Assembly: GCF_002946355.1 (NCBI RefSeq)
Contig: NZ_PKOZ01000003.1
Coordinates: 1 to 64,000, forward strand
DNA: 64,000 bases
Direction of reading: 5' to 3'
From: Pradoshia eiseniae
Lineage (GTDB): Bacteria > Bacillota > Bacilli > Bacillales > Pradoshiaceae
Part shown: in pieces, positions 15,628-23,781 of the stretch
Layout of the letters: every line of letters begins with the position of its first letter
How positions within the stretch are numbered: the stretch's first letter is position 1
The notes under the pieces: model-generated
Database searches by the model: none
What the model saw: only the letters and a program-made list of their open reading frames with translations
What the model was told of the DNA's origin: nothing
Position numbers and translations under genes: made by a program

Positions 15628-16026
15628 CTACCGGTATTTTTTTGAGACAATGAATTCAGTCACAGGCATGATTATCCACGCAAGCGCAAAGACAATCACA
15701 AGCGGGATATTTTCGATCTCATTCATTGCCTTTACTCCTTCAGAAGCGATCAAAACAATTAATATCATGACCAATAATACGTAATAGCTTATTTTGGCGC
15801 TTATTAAGGTAATCTGCTTTTCTCTTTCGTCTTTATCACCTTCATTTTCCCCATCTATTTCACCCCAGGTTAAAGAATGAAAGAAGAAGCCGATTCCTAA
15901 AGCGACAAAGAAGATCGTAGAGGCGGTAATGATTTCTTTTGTCATCCATTCATAAATACCAAAACCGCCTATCGCTATAATGACCACTAAAGAACCAATT
16001 ACACTCACTCTTTTGACTGCCAGCAT
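15628..16026 (-). CDS. Four-helix membrane protein
   Basis: 132 residues from ATG at 16026 (a GTG at 16044 is the alternative). Hydrophobic pairs are at about 8-27, 35-52, 80-97 and 105-125. Between them lies a charged loop, GEIDGENEGDKDEREKQITL, whose DEREK motif recalls DUF2178-like proteins, but the match is not secure. The 3' end lies 67 nt left of the start of the zinc-ribbon gene. Confidence 0.6.
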   Translation of the reverse strand: MLAVKRVSVIGSLVVIIAIGGFGIYEWMTKEIITASTIFFVALGIGFFFHSLTWGEIDGENEGDKDEREKQITLISAKISYYVLLVMILIVLIASEGVKAMNEIENIPLVIVFALAWIIMPVTEFIVSKKYR

Positions 16027-16229
16027 TTCTTCCGTTCCCTTCACTCTAAATCAATTGGACAAACCCTATGCTTAAATAATTCTCTGTAAAAGTGAAGAAC
16101 CCTTCCCGGTTTTCTCATGAATCATAAAAGTTAAAACTTAACTTGCTGAATAAATGGATGCCATGTAAATTCTATTTTTGTCTTTTGCCTTCACAAGGAA
16201 AGTCATGCAGCAAACATGTCCTAAGCAAT

Positions 16230-16259
16230 AAAAAAAGTCCGAGCCAGCGACAGTCGGAC
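16230..16259 (-). terminator. Intrinsic terminator
   Basis: Minus strand GTCCGACTGTCGCTGGCTCGGAC stem-loop (arms GTCCGA/TCGGAC) followed by T7, 6 nt after the stop codon of the small gene at 16266. Confidence 0.8.
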
Positions 16260-16265
16260 GAATCT

Positions 16266-16439
16266 TCAAGCGATGAAGGTTTGGAATAGATGTACAGTTA
16301 AAATTGCTGTAAATACGCAACCGACTGATGTCAGTAAGATGATTCTTTGATTATCTTGCCTTTCCTCTGGTTTAATTAACTCATAGATTTGTACAATCCA
16401 CAGTACAGTCGTTACAAGTGCAAGGATACCAATAGACAA
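16266..16439 (-). CDS. Small two-helix membrane protein (57 aa)
   Basis: TTG at 16439 with GGGGGTGA 4 nt ahead starts a 57-residue frame: a helix (ILALVTTVLWIVQIYELI), a polar turn KPEERQDNQR, a second helix (IILLTSVGCVFTAILT) and HLFQTFIA. A strong terminator follows at once. The complete ribosome site-frame-terminator unit makes it likely to be real despite its size. No family recognised. Confidence 0.6.
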   Translation of the reverse strand: MSIGILALVTTVLWIVQIYELIKPEERQDNQRIILLTSVGCVFTAILTVHLFQTFIA

Positions 16440-16491
16440 CCGTTCACCCCCTAGAGTTCCTCAGGACAGAAAGTCAACTAACTCACACGCC

Positions 16492-16728
16492 TTAATTTAC
16501 CATCAGATCCTGTACAATCACAAAGAATATAAATACCGAAAGAATCAGAAACAAATAGCCACCCGCTCTTTTTCGGTCTTCCTTCAGCTCGGTTAAACCC
16601 ATGGTCAACATAAGCGCGCCCAACAAAAACATTGAATAAGGCATAAACATGAAGTTTTGGATGATTAAACCATATGCCGATAAGACGATAACGGCACCAG
16701 CTAAAATAGTTTGCAAAAGTTTCAGCAT
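16492..16728 (-). CDS. DUF3953 (YczI-like) membrane protein
   Basis: 78 residues, three hydrophobic helices (about 3-23, 29-46, 54-74). The family segment is NFMFMPYSMFLLGALMLTMG followed by LTELKEDRK. ATG at 16728 follows TGGAGG with 5-nt spacing, better than ATG at 16740. Related to B. subtilis YczI; function unknown. Confidence 0.75.
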   Translation of the reverse strand: MLKLLQTILAGAVIVLSAYGLIIQNFMFMPYSMFLLGALMLTMGLTELKEDRKRAGGYLFLILSVFIFFVIVQDLMVN

Positions 16729-16851
16729 ATTCGCCTCCATCTGATTCGTCTTTCAAGCGTCGATATAATCATTATAACATCTATTTATCTCATTGGTAAT
16801 CATCACCAGTAAGTGCGATGTATGAACACTGACCAAACTACAAAGCTCTCT

Positions 16852-17313
16852 CTATGGCTGGGTTTTCTTTTGGGATACGTAATCTAGTATAATTCCTTCA
16901 TGTTCCGAGAATAGATTTTTAGGCAGCCGGTCCAGAGAAAAAAATGAATTCCCCAGTGACTCTGAATTATAGTTTACTAAATCCCCTTCATACTCATTAC
17001 AAGTGAACAGGATTAGAACCATAGAGACTTGATCGCCATTAGAAAATGTTTTATCATATTCTGCTCCAGAATATACGCCAAACAAATCAAGTTTCCCTAA
17101 ACGCAGTCCTGTTTCCTCAAACACTTCCCGTCTTGCCGTATCTTGTACGGTTTCACCCAATTCCATAAAGCCGCCTGGAAGCCCCCATTTCTCGTTATCC
17201 ATCCGTTTTTGCAGAAGCAATCGATTTTCTTGGTCAAAGACGAAAGCACCAGCCACGACCATAATAACTTTTTCTTTTCCAACCAGCGACCTTAAGTGCC
17301 TTATGTAATCCAT
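16852..17313 (-). CDS. Nudix hydrolase
   Basis: 153 residues. Complete Nudix box GGFMELGETVQDTARREVFE continuing ETGLR near residues 48-71. The preceding LLLQKRMDNEKWGLP segment is common in ADP-ribose/NTP-type members. Start ATG 17313, downstream of GGAGGCAGGGG. Specificity unknown. It lies immediately 3' of an interrupted gene. Confidence 0.92.
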   Translation of the reverse strand: MDYIRHLRSLVGKEKVIMVVAGAFVFDQENRLLLQKRMDNEKWGLPGGFMELGETVQDTARREVFEETGLRLGKLDLFGVYSGAEYDKTFSNGDQVSMVLILFTCNEYEGDLVNYNSESLGNSFFSLDRLPKNLFSEHEGIILDYVSQKKTQP

Positions 17314-17334
17314 CTCTTCCCCTGCCTCCATCTA

Positions 17335-18039
17335 TTATGGTGTTAGTATGTTAGGATAATCAGCTGCTGTTGCATTGAATTTATGTACCCCTAATGAGTT
17401 TTGTGCCTGTTTTTCCAAATCAGCAAGGTTGTCAAACGGGCTAGCCGATAATTGCGTGAAGACACCTTGATTCCTATCTTCAACCCTGTACCAAGGAAAT
17501 TCATCAAAGGCTTTGTCTTGATTCAAATAGTTCACAAAGACGGGAGAATAGTAATTTAGCCAGAAGATACCCGGTATTCAATTGGTTAATGTTCCGGTTA
17601 TATGCTGCCTATCCTTCGCTTCGGCTTCCGTTACATAGCCATACACAGCTTCAAAGCAGTCCACTAAATCCTCAAACAATGCTTGTATATCATGCTTTAT
17701 TTGATTAAATACTTTTTTATTCATATAGACAGTTACATCGTTCAGCATTAAATCCGTCGGGTGCAGCCACCAAGTAGTACTAAACCAATATCCCTTGCTA
17801 CGACCTAACATGCTTCCGTATTTCCCAATCATCTCATCAATTGTCCTATCATATATACCAGGTTCCTCAAGCGTCCACATCTGTATGGCCTCATTCATTG
17901 TAAATGGCTTCCTGACAGGTTCAAACAGTCCGATTTTCTCTATGTTCAATCCGTATTGATTCAAGAGCTCGAAAAACGTTTTTGCGTATTTTTCAGTACC
18001 AATGTGCTTGACAGAATAAATGTTTATAAAAACCCCCAT
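17335..18039 (-). pseudogene. Hypothetical gene interrupted by an in-frame TGA
   Basis: The first part (18039-17578, 153 codons) starts MGVFINIYSVKHIGTEKYAK. A TGA at 17578-17580 is followed, in the same frame and with no gap, by IPGIFWLNYYSPVFVNYL and about 60 further coding codons to a stop at 17335, giving a product of about 234 residues if read through. The junction TLTN-stop-IPGIFW fits a CGA-to-TGA change, and no shift of frame is needed. The protein is mixed alpha/beta and soluble, possibly of an immunity-type family, but I do not recognise it. Either a recent nonsense mutation, a sequencing error or stop readthrough. Confidence 0.65.
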
Positions 18040-18157
18040 AGTTCACCTTATATCCATAATGTTTTCCTATTTTACTATTTCGATATTCTTTTACCAAAGT
18101 CCTTTATTTACTGACCGAGGCAATAAAGAATTATTTTTATAGAATCTATACATCTGT

Positions 18158-18952
18158 TTAGCGTATCGCTTGCATCAACTCTTCTATATATTCCCTTAGC
18201 CTTGCTAGTTCACTTTGATCAAACCTGCATATATCCTTTGTATCAGAATAACAGCTCAATACCTTTTTAATCGTAATCCCTATTTCTTTCGGCATCTCTT
18301 TGATCGCCCATATACCTGCTTCTTGCTTGGATGATATAACTCCCTCTTTTGCATACCAATACACTCTAATTAAATTTAATGAACAATAGATGGGGTCCTT
18401 TTCAAGTCCCAGCAAACACTCCTGATAATCTGCTAAAATAGACGATAAATAATCAGACCTTGGGACCAAAGGAAATACCTCACCTATAGACGCCCCCTCT
18501 ATACATATGCCTCTTGAATGAATAATAGTTATATGGGCTGCCAAATCTGCATCGGTACGAGGATTACTATTTAATAACCCGGCGGTACCATTCAATAACT
18601 CTTCCGTATATCGCTCTCTCCAAAACTCACTATAATGAAAATCAAACGGACAAGGATACTGCCATTGTCTTAATTGATCCTTACATATAAAACTGACCTC
18701 AATCGGGTACGGAGAATTAGAATCCCGCAGAAAGAGACGAATTAATTCTCTTTTCACTTCACTCCCCATTGATTCCTCCGTAATAACCAAAATATCAATA
18801 TCACTGCTTTTAGGATTAAATCCGCCCATCGCTAAAGAACCGTGCAAATATAAACCCGCGTAGTTTCCATTAAGAATCCCCTTTATATTTCGATTATGAT
18901 TATGGACGAAATCCTTTATTTCTTGTGGTGCCGAATGCCAACTATCCTCCAT
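18158..18952 (-). CDS. Aminoglycoside adenylyltransferase-like nucleotidyltransferase
   Basis: 264 residues. The N-terminal nucleotidyltransferase domain has GSLAMGGFNPKSSDIDILV (38-56), the GS-x-D-x-D metal/nucleotide motif with both aspartates. The C-terminal helical DUF4111 domain includes CSLNLIRVYWYAKEG and SKQEAGIWAIKEMP. This layout is that of ANT(9)/ANT(3'')-type enzymes that adenylylate spectinomycin or streptomycin. Resistance is plausible but not proven, since many chromosomal relatives are silent or act on other substrates. Confidence 0.85.
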   Translation of the reverse strand: MEDSWHSAPQEIKDFVHNHNRNIKGILNGNYAGLYLHGSLAMGGFNPKSSDIDILVITEESMGSEVKRELIRLFLRDSNSPYPIEVSFICKDQLRQWQYPCPFDFHYSEFWRERYTEELLNGTAGLLNSNPRTDADLAAHITIIHSRGICIEGASIGEVFPLVPRSDYLSSILADYQECLLGLEKDPIYCSLNLIRVYWYAKEGVISSKQEAGIWAIKEMPKEIGITIKKVLSCYSDTKDICRFDQSELARLREYIEELMQAIR

Positions 18953-19453
18953 CTCCCCATCCCCTTTCTTGTTTTACTTTGTCAGTCTAGTCACAAGAGC
19001 ACTCTTTGAATAATGGCTGAATTAGTGAGATTAACCATGCTTTCTTGAAAATTATTGACTGCCTTGAAACTTATTGACCTAATTTTCATTTTCTTAGACT
19101 ATTATCGTAACATTAAAAAAGAGAGACAGCGTATACTGTCTCCTTGTTTCGATAATGCCCCAGTATATATTTCACAAACTAATCAATCCAGGTGAGATGT
19201 ACTATTAGCAAATTTTACGATTTTCATACCTTTGTAATAATCCAAGAAATGAATACCTGTATTATTTGAGTGTTCCATTTATTATTTTCATTCGGTATCT
19301 GAAGAAAACTTTCAATAATCTCAATCATACCCCTGACTTTTCAGATGCTATCACTCTAGTCTTTTAAGAATGAATATGTACCCTATTACAATTTTTAGGA
19401 AATTAGGTTATCATTTAATCTATAATTACCCATAAATTTTAGGAGGAATGAAT
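18953..19453. other. Intergenic stretch with small ORF and terminator
   Basis: The only structures seen are the terminator at 19115-19144 and a minus-strand 31-codon frame at 19183-19278 (MEHSNNTGIHFLDYYKGMK and on to a TGA), which lacks a good ribosome site. The pair may be the tail of a lost gene with its terminator or a very small gene. Confidence 0.35.
19115..19144 (-). terminator. Intrinsic terminator without an obvious gene
   Basis: Minus strand GGAGACAG-TATACG-CTGTCTCTC followed by T6. The nearest minus-strand coding sequence 5' of it is only the 31-codon frame at 19183-19278. Confidence 0.65.
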
Positions 19454-19747
19454 TTGCTCTCAAATGAATCTTTTAATTATATTAATTATATTTTTATCTT
19501 CTTAATCATCATTCAGGTAGGTTTGCTTATTTCAATAACCTTAATGAAAAGCAAAGAAAAATCAATTAATTGGTTTACCGTTATTAGTGCATCTTGCATT
19601 TCTATTGTTGTTTCCGGCTTACTTCTAATCTTTTTAGGTTATGCTGCTGACGAGATAAATTTAGATGTAAATAACTATACTTATATGACCATTGCCATTA
19701 TTGTATTATCAGTGATCAATTCGTTGAACTCATACAAAAGCAAGTAG
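19454..19747 (+). CDS. Three-helix membrane protein
   Basis: 97 residues from TTG at 19454, which lies 7 nt after AGGAGG. The ATG at 19448 is only 1 nt from it and is unlikely. Helices are at about 11-32, 41-63 and 76-92 with a KSKEKSIN loop. Function unknown. Convergent with the GNAT gene at 19817. Confidence 0.65.
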   Translation: MLSNESFNYINYIFIFLIIIQVGLLISITLMKSKEKSINWFTVISASCISIVVSGLLLIFLGYAADEINLDVNNYTYMTIAIIVLSVINSLNSYKSK

Positions 19748-19750
19748 TAG

Positions 19751-19790
19751 CTCAACTCAAAAAGGCATTAACCCTTCTCGGTAATGACCC
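19751..19790 (-). repeat. Repeat A copy 11, hairpin half only
   Basis: AACTCAAAAAGGCATTAACC with CTCGGTAATGACCC gives the stem and T5. The CTGCCC tail is absent because the plus-strand gene abuts here. It lies 27 nt after the stop of the GNAT gene. Confidence 0.6.
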
Positions 19791-19816
19791 ATATAGTTCA
19801 GTTCAATAAAAGATGG

Positions 19817-20365
19817 TTAATCAAAATGTTTCCACTCTCTTTTCAACATACTAAATATGATTAAATTCTCATAATGGTCATATAACCATTGGCCTTCACG
19901 CTTTATTCCTTCTTGAGTAAATCTCAATTTTTTAGGGATAGCTATACTCCTGTGATTATTTTCTGCTACCTGTATTTCAATTCGGTTTATCTCCATCTCT
20001 TCAAAAAGATAGTTCACTAATGCTCTAACACATCGAGTTACAATTCCTTTTCCTTGATATTGTTCAGCAAGAAAATACCCAATACTCGTTTCGCGATTTT
20101 TCCAATCAATAAAATGCAAACCAATCATTCCCACTAATGTGCCATTATATCTAATTCCAGCATCGAAACCATTGTTATTTGCGTAATTGGTTATCCATAA
20201 AGGTATGATTGATTCAAAATCCTGTGCAGATTTCCTTTTATCAACCCATAGTAGCCATTTTCTTAAATGTTCCCTATTGTTATCTATTAAGTTGAACAGC
20301 TCCTCTTTATGTTGTTGCTGCAGCATTTCAATATCTATTTGATCATCTACATTAAAAGAAAACAT
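19817..20365 (-). CDS. GNAT acetyltransferase (RimJ/RimL type)
   Basis: 182 residues. N-terminal DIEMLQQQHKEELFNLIDNN and HLRKWLLWVD are typical of the YdaF/RimJ/RimL group. The acetyl-CoA loop is EQYQGKGIVTR (Q-x-x-G-x-G/A type) near 117-127. It ends KREGQWLYDHYENLIIF, shared almost motif for motif with the paralogue at 35599. Likely N-acetylates a protein N-terminus or a small molecule. Confidence 0.9.
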   Translation of the reverse strand: MFSFNVDDQIDIEMLQQQHKEELFNLIDNNREHLRKWLLWVDKRKSAQDFESIIPLWITNYANNNGFDAGIRYNGTLVGMIGLHFIDWKNRETSIGYFLAEQYQGKGIVTRCVRALVNYLFEEMEINRIEIQVAENNHRSIAIPKKLRFTQEGIKREGQWLYDHYENLIIFSMLKREWKHFD

Positions 20366-20420
20366 TTATCCCATCCCCTAATTCTATTAATTACTTTAAA
20401 ATTCGATTGAATTTAAATAA

Positions 20421-20480
20421 GTCCTTCTTCAGCTAACCTGTCCCATTAGCAGCATTAAAGGCTGTCTATTAAAGACAGCC
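20421..20480 (-). repeat. Repeat A copy 12 with terminator overlapping a stop codon
   Basis: Tail CCTTCTTCAGCTAACCTG is kept. The hairpin is replaced by GGCTGTC-N7-GACAGCC (20460-20480), whose arm encodes the last codons and contains the TAA of the zincin gene. The gene 3' end and the repeat hairpin are therefore fused. Confidence 0.65.
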
Positions 20481-21221
20481 TAGAGGACTTATTTCGAAGT
20501 ATTCCGTTAGCGGAACCTTTCTCCCTTCTCTATCCCATTTATGATATGTATCAAAGACCTGTATCACATTATTATTTGCATGAACCTCTACTAGATACCT
20601 TACAGAAAGATAACTACGCCAATAATCAAACATAATACTTGAAAGGCTGCCTCGATATGAACTGGTACCAAAGTCTTCTAATGAATGTTTACCATATTTC
20701 CCTTTGAATGCTTCGCATAATTGAATTTCTGTATTTGTTATTTCATTGAATTCCTGATCACTTAATAATAATTTTCTAGGCAGATAAAAACACATACCCT
20801 CCTCAAACCAAATACTGTTTTCCCTTGCATCTTCAAATTCATCTATAAATAAATCAGAATGGTGAGTTAATTCGTGTGCGAGTATAATGAATATCTGATT
20901 TTCAGAGAAGCTTTCATAAAATTTTTGAACATCAGGAAGTTCCTTTTCGTCTAATTGTCTTAGTAAGAGTTTTCTCCAGCTTTCTACATCAGGGGACATA
21001 TAGATTAAATCTTTATTCGTGTAGGCTGGTATAGGTATATTGGAAAATACCTTAGTCGCTAATTCTTCGTTCGTCCATAAAATGCCTTTTGGAAGTTCTG
21101 TTAAACCATATTGTTGCTCTAGTATAATTCGGTATTCGCTCAGTTTCTCAACAAATCTTTGAATAACATCTTGATACTTTAAAAATTCCTCTTTCCTTTC
21201 GAAAGCGTATATTTGTTTCAT
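20469..21221 (-). CDS. Zincin-like metallopeptidase
   Basis: 250 residues. LAHELTHHSD near residue 116 gives HExxH, and the third zinc ligand may be Glu in WFEEGMCFYLPRK about 20 residues on, the gluzincin layout. There is no signal peptide or membrane helix, so it should be cytosolic. Close families are annotated only as hypothetical in Bacillus. ATG at 21221. Confidence 0.65.
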   Translation of the reverse strand: MKQIYAFERKEEFLKYQDVIQRFVEKLSEYRIILEQQYGLTELPKGILWTNEELATKVFSNIPIPAYTNKDLIYMSPDVESWRKLLLRQLDEKELPDVQKFYESFSENQIFIILAHELTHHSDLFIDEFEDARENSIWFEEGMCFYLPRKLLLSDQEFNEITNTEIQLCEAFKGKYGKHSLEDFGTSSYRGSLSSIMFDYWRSYLSVRYLVEVHANNNVIQVFDTYHKWDREGRKVPLTEYFEISPLGCL

Positions 21222-21293
21222 TTAAGTCTTACTTCCCTTCGTTAAAAGCAAAGCCCTTGATACTATAAGTAGTTCGACATAATAGGCTTTTAT

Positions 21294-21352
21294 CCTTCGT
21301 CCGCTAACCTGCACCGTTTACGGAAGAAGAAAAAATCACAGTTCTGAGTAAC
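21294..21352 (-). repeat. Repeat A copy 13 (tail plus altered hairpin)
   Basis: Tail CCTTCGTCCGCTAACCTGC is kept, then GGAAGAAGAAAAAATCAC. The consensus hairpin is lost. It lies between the zinc-ribbon gene at 21395 and the zincin gene. Confidence 0.55.
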
Positions 21353-21394
21353 GAAGTGTCATCAATGGTTTTGTTAATACCCTAAGTGCAGCTG

Positions 21395-21604
21395 TTATCC
21401 CAAATTTTTGGGGTTGTCCACATTAAAAGAAAGTATGCTTCCACAGTCCCTGCAATACTCTACGGAAATAGAAGATGGCTTCTTCCTTAAATTGTTTTCT
21501 GGATACAAATAAACTTCTCCAACAGTAGCTCCCAACACGCCTTTTCTAATTTCTTCACTATTACAATGTACACACCTATTGGTTTTTATGGGTAAAACCT
21601 CCAT
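21395..21604 (-). CDS. Small double-CxxC zinc-ribbon protein
   Basis: Up to 69 residues with CVHC near the start and CRDC near the end, forming one zinc ribbon around a Gly-rich centre. The ATG at 21604 has no ribosome site. The only GGAGG lies after it, at ideal distance from an ATA codon. The true start is therefore unclear. Role unknown, perhaps a protein or nucleic acid adaptor. Confidence 0.55.
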   Translation of the reverse strand: MEVLPIKTNRCVHCNSEEIRKGVLGATVGEVYLYPENNLRKKPSSISVEYCRDCGSILSFNVDNPKNLG

Positions 21605-21620
21605 TTCCGCAATGCCTTTA

Positions 21621-21693
21621 TTAAGCTAACTACCCCTTTTCTTCAATAAGGAATTCAACAAAAAAAGCATTAATCCTTCTCAGATCACTGCCC
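21621..21693 (-). repeat. Repeat A copy 14 (near-consensus)
   Basis: AGCTAACTACCCC, TTCTTCAATAAGGAATTCAA, A8, GCATTAATCC and AGATCACTGCCC. It is the nearest repeat 3' of the small gene at 21900, at a longer distance (about 200 nt) than usual. Confidence 0.75.
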
Positions 21694-21899
21694 TAGTTCG
21701 TATCAGAATAACTTTATATAGTAACCATCGATGTACCACTTAAATAAGCGTAAATTTTAATTATTTCGCTCTTCTCATGTCCTATCAAATTTTAAATAAC
21801 CTCTAAAAATACCTCATTACTCAATAAAGTGCTGGCATAACAATAGTTCATTTTCCTTAACCAAGACAATCACAGACTGATTCGAAAACTAAAACGTAA

Positions 21900-22043
21900 C
21901 TATCTGAACTTATTTACGAAATATGCTAATATTATTAATCCTCCAAATACCAATAAAAAACGGAACCACTTTGGCGTTATTGAATGCCATATAACATAAA
22001 CTTGCTGACCTAATTTATTGTTTCGATTTTGTTCTTTGTTCAT
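21900..22043 (-). CDS. Small membrane protein (47 aa)
   Basis: ATG at 22043 with AGGTGGG 6 nt ahead opens 47 codons. A polar start (MNKEQNRNNKLGQQ), then SITPKWFRFLLVFGGLIILA as one membrane helix, and a basic end. It has the size and position of the other one-gene units (A repeat on each side). No family recognised. Confidence 0.6.
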   Translation of the reverse strand: MNKEQNRNNKLGQQVYVIWHSITPKWFRFLLVFGGLIILAYFVNKFR

Positions 22044-22140
22044 TTTTTCCCACCTATCATATAGAAGTTAATCCATTCATATGTACACTATAATATCACT
22101 AAGCTGCATCTGTAATAACTTCGACTAAAAGATGTAATTT

Positions 22141-22222
22141 CTTTTTCCGCTAACCTTATCCTTTTCTTCAATAAATAGATCAACAAAGAAGACATTAAAC
22201 ATTTTTCTTCCAATCACCCTCT
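22141..22222 (-). repeat. Repeat A copy 15
   Basis: TTTTTCCGCTAACCTTATCC, TTCTTCAATAAATAGATCAA, GACATTAAAC and CCAATCACCC. No minus-strand gene remains immediately 5' of it; the plus-strand gene at 22309 is next. Confidence 0.65.
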
Positions 22223-22308
22223 TCAAGCTAAATGTTCACCCGACGCACTATGTAAATAAATGGTATAATTCAATTAAGGATATTTTGAAAAGGCGGTGGG
22301 TAACTAAA

Positions 22309-22512
22309 ATGGAGCTTTTAATCGGTCTAATTATTGCAGGATTGGTGATCGCATTATATATTAGATATTTTGTGAAAGGTACAGCAATTCTATTAGATAG
22401 AAAAGCAATGCTAGAGGAAAAAACAAAAATGGTAAGTTGTACAAAATGCCATACAAAGATGAAAAGACAACAATATGATCAACAATGTCCAAATTGTAGA
22501 GCACTTTTTTAA
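22309..22512 (+). CDS. Membrane-anchored zinc-ribbon protein
   Basis: 67 residues from ATG at 22309 (AAGGCGGTGGG ahead). N-terminal helix LLIGLIIAGLVIALYIRYFV anchors a cytosolic tail with CTKC and CPNC, a small zinc ribbon. Function unknown. Confidence 0.65.
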   Translation: MELLIGLIIAGLVIALYIRYFVKGTAILLDRKAMLEEKTKMVSCTKCHTKMKRQQYDQQCPNCRALF

Positions 22513-22542
22513 AACCATTCAGATTTAGTCTGAATGGTTTTA
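22513..22542 (+). terminator. Intrinsic terminator
   Basis: AAACCATTCAGA-TTTAG-TCTGAATGGTTTT directly after the stop codon of the zinc-ribbon gene. Confidence 0.8.
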
Positions 22543-22618
22543 ATGATTAATTAAGTTCCCATACGTTCTGAAATAGACTATGGATTTCTCATTCATAAAG
22601 GCACCAGAATTGGTTATT

Positions 22619-22672
22619 GAGCTAACTACCCCCATTAACACCATAAGAAAAGACCGTCAATATACCAGCAAT
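22619..22672 (-). repeat. Repeat A copy 16 (short)
   Basis: GAGCTAACTACCCCC, CCATAAGAAAAGACCGTCAA and CCAGCAATGC, ending 3 nt before the stop codon of the gene at 22675. Confidence 0.55.
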
Positions 22673-22674
22673 GC

Positions 22675-22995
22675 TTAATGTTTAACTACTTGATTCTTAA
22701 AGAAAAGCAAACCCCACCAAACTAATATGTATAGATAACTAATTATTATATAAAGGGCCCACAAAGATCCTTGCTGCAAATGAGTAACTAAGTGTTCAAA
22801 TTCATTTACCCCATACTCTCTGCCAATGCTATTGATTATAGCTATAAAAGGTGTAGTAAAAATAAGTACAATCGTTATAATTGACAAGCCTTTAAAGTTA
22901 CTTTGTTTAATACTGATAATTGCTAGAATTAAAGTGAATAATAAAAATGCATAATAACTAGCCCACATCCAATTGGGAAGTGTTTCCCAATACAT
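22675..22995 (-). CDS. Three-helix membrane protein
   Basis: 106 residues. Hydrophobic segments are at about 11-28, 36-56 and 78-99, with a loop NSIGREYGVNEFEHLVTHLQ. AAGGAGGTGGG precedes ATG at 22995. No family recognised. Confidence 0.65.
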   Translation of the reverse strand: MYWETLPNWMWASYYAFLLFTLILAIISIKQSNFKGLSIITIVLIFTTPFIAIINSIGREYGVNEFEHLVTHLQQGSLWALYIIISYLYILVWWGLLFFKNQVVKH

Positions 22996-23076
22996 TTTCC
23001 CACCTCCTTAATTTGAAAATTTAAATACTTTAATCAAATAATAACCTGCCTAATAATCCGTCACAAAACGATTTAT

Positions 23077-23129
23077 TTCTTTTTCAGCTAATTGCCCGTT
23101 TCATTTAAAAACGAATAGAGCCATAATGC
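23077..23129 (-). repeat. Repeat A copy 17 (partial, overlapping a gene end)
   Basis: TTTCTTTTTCAGCTAATTGCCCG and a trailing GAGCCATAATGCC. It overlaps the last codons of the Nudix gene at 23105, so the gene end may have been recruited from the repeat. Confidence 0.45.
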
Positions 23130-23626
23130 CTTCGACTCTCAAAAAGAAACGAAATGATACTCTCATAATAAGGTATAAATTTTTTTAATTCGATAAGCTC
23201 TAAGATTTCCTCTTTTGAAGCCCATCTCACTGCTTGTACCTCGTCAGTCTGTAACGTCAATTCATTCAAATCTATGTCATATTCAATTAAGTAAAAATCA
23301 TCAAATCCACGTGAAAAGTTAATAGTAAATTGTGGGCGTATCTCCTCGAAGTTATAACGAATACCCAACTCCTCAAATAACTCTCTTGAAGCAGCTTGCT
23401 GACTGGTGTCGCCTGCTACAGCACTTCCACCACAAGTGATGTCCCAAAGATTCGGCCAACCTTGCTTAAAGGACTGACGTTGTTGAATAAGCATTTCTCC
23501 ATTAGAGTTAAATATACAAACGTGTATGACTAAATGAAACTCATCTGATGTCATATCATCTCCACGAGTAATCTGTTTGCCTTTTTTATTACGATGCTTA
23601 TCATATAAATCCCATTTTTCCACCAC
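23105..23626 (-). CDS. Nudix hydrolase (YfcD / IPP-isomerase-like)
   Basis: 173 residues. It begins EKWDLYDKHRNKKGKQITRG, the layout of YfcD and isopentenyl-diphosphate isomerase relatives. The Nudix box is in GGSAVAGDTSQQAASRELFE continuing ELGI. The ITCGGSAVAG segment is the isomerase-like feature. No isoprenoid neighbours are present, so a hydrolase is more likely. The start is a GTG near 23626 with AAGGAGC upstream. Confidence 0.88.
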   Translation of the reverse strand: MVEKWDLYDKHRNKKGKQITRGDDMTSDEFHLVIHVCIFNSNGEMLIQQRQSFKQGWPNLWDITCGGSAVAGDTSQQAASRELFEELGIRYNFEEIRPQFTINFSRGFDDFYLIEYDIDLNELTLQTDEVQAVRWASKEEILELIELKKFIPYYESIISFLFESRRHYGSIRF

Positions 23627-23692
23627 TAAGCTCCTTAATATCGTTTTTTCTTAAGAATCTTACTCAATGTTGAAGCAAGTAAAACTTTGCCC

Positions 23693-23762
23693 CTCAAGTA
23701 AACTGTCCCTTTTCTACAATAAGAAATCTAAGGAGCATTAATCCTTCCTAGATTAACCTCTG
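23693..23762 (-). repeat. Repeat A copy 18
   Basis: AAGTAAACTGTCCC, TTCTACAATAAGAAATCTAA, GCATTAATCC and TAGATTAACC. It lies 20 nt after the stop codon of the gene at 23782. Confidence 0.7.
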
Positions 23763-23781
23763 ATAGTCGAACATAATAACT

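Noticed and set aside
16138-16320. Minus-strand 60-codon frame
   Set aside because: It overlaps the terminator and the 57-residue membrane gene at 16266-16439, which has a ribosome site and a terminator of its own.
16478-16756. Alternative 92-codon frame over the DUF3953 gene
   Set aside because: Different frame without family match; the DUF3953 frame has the family motif and a ribosome site.
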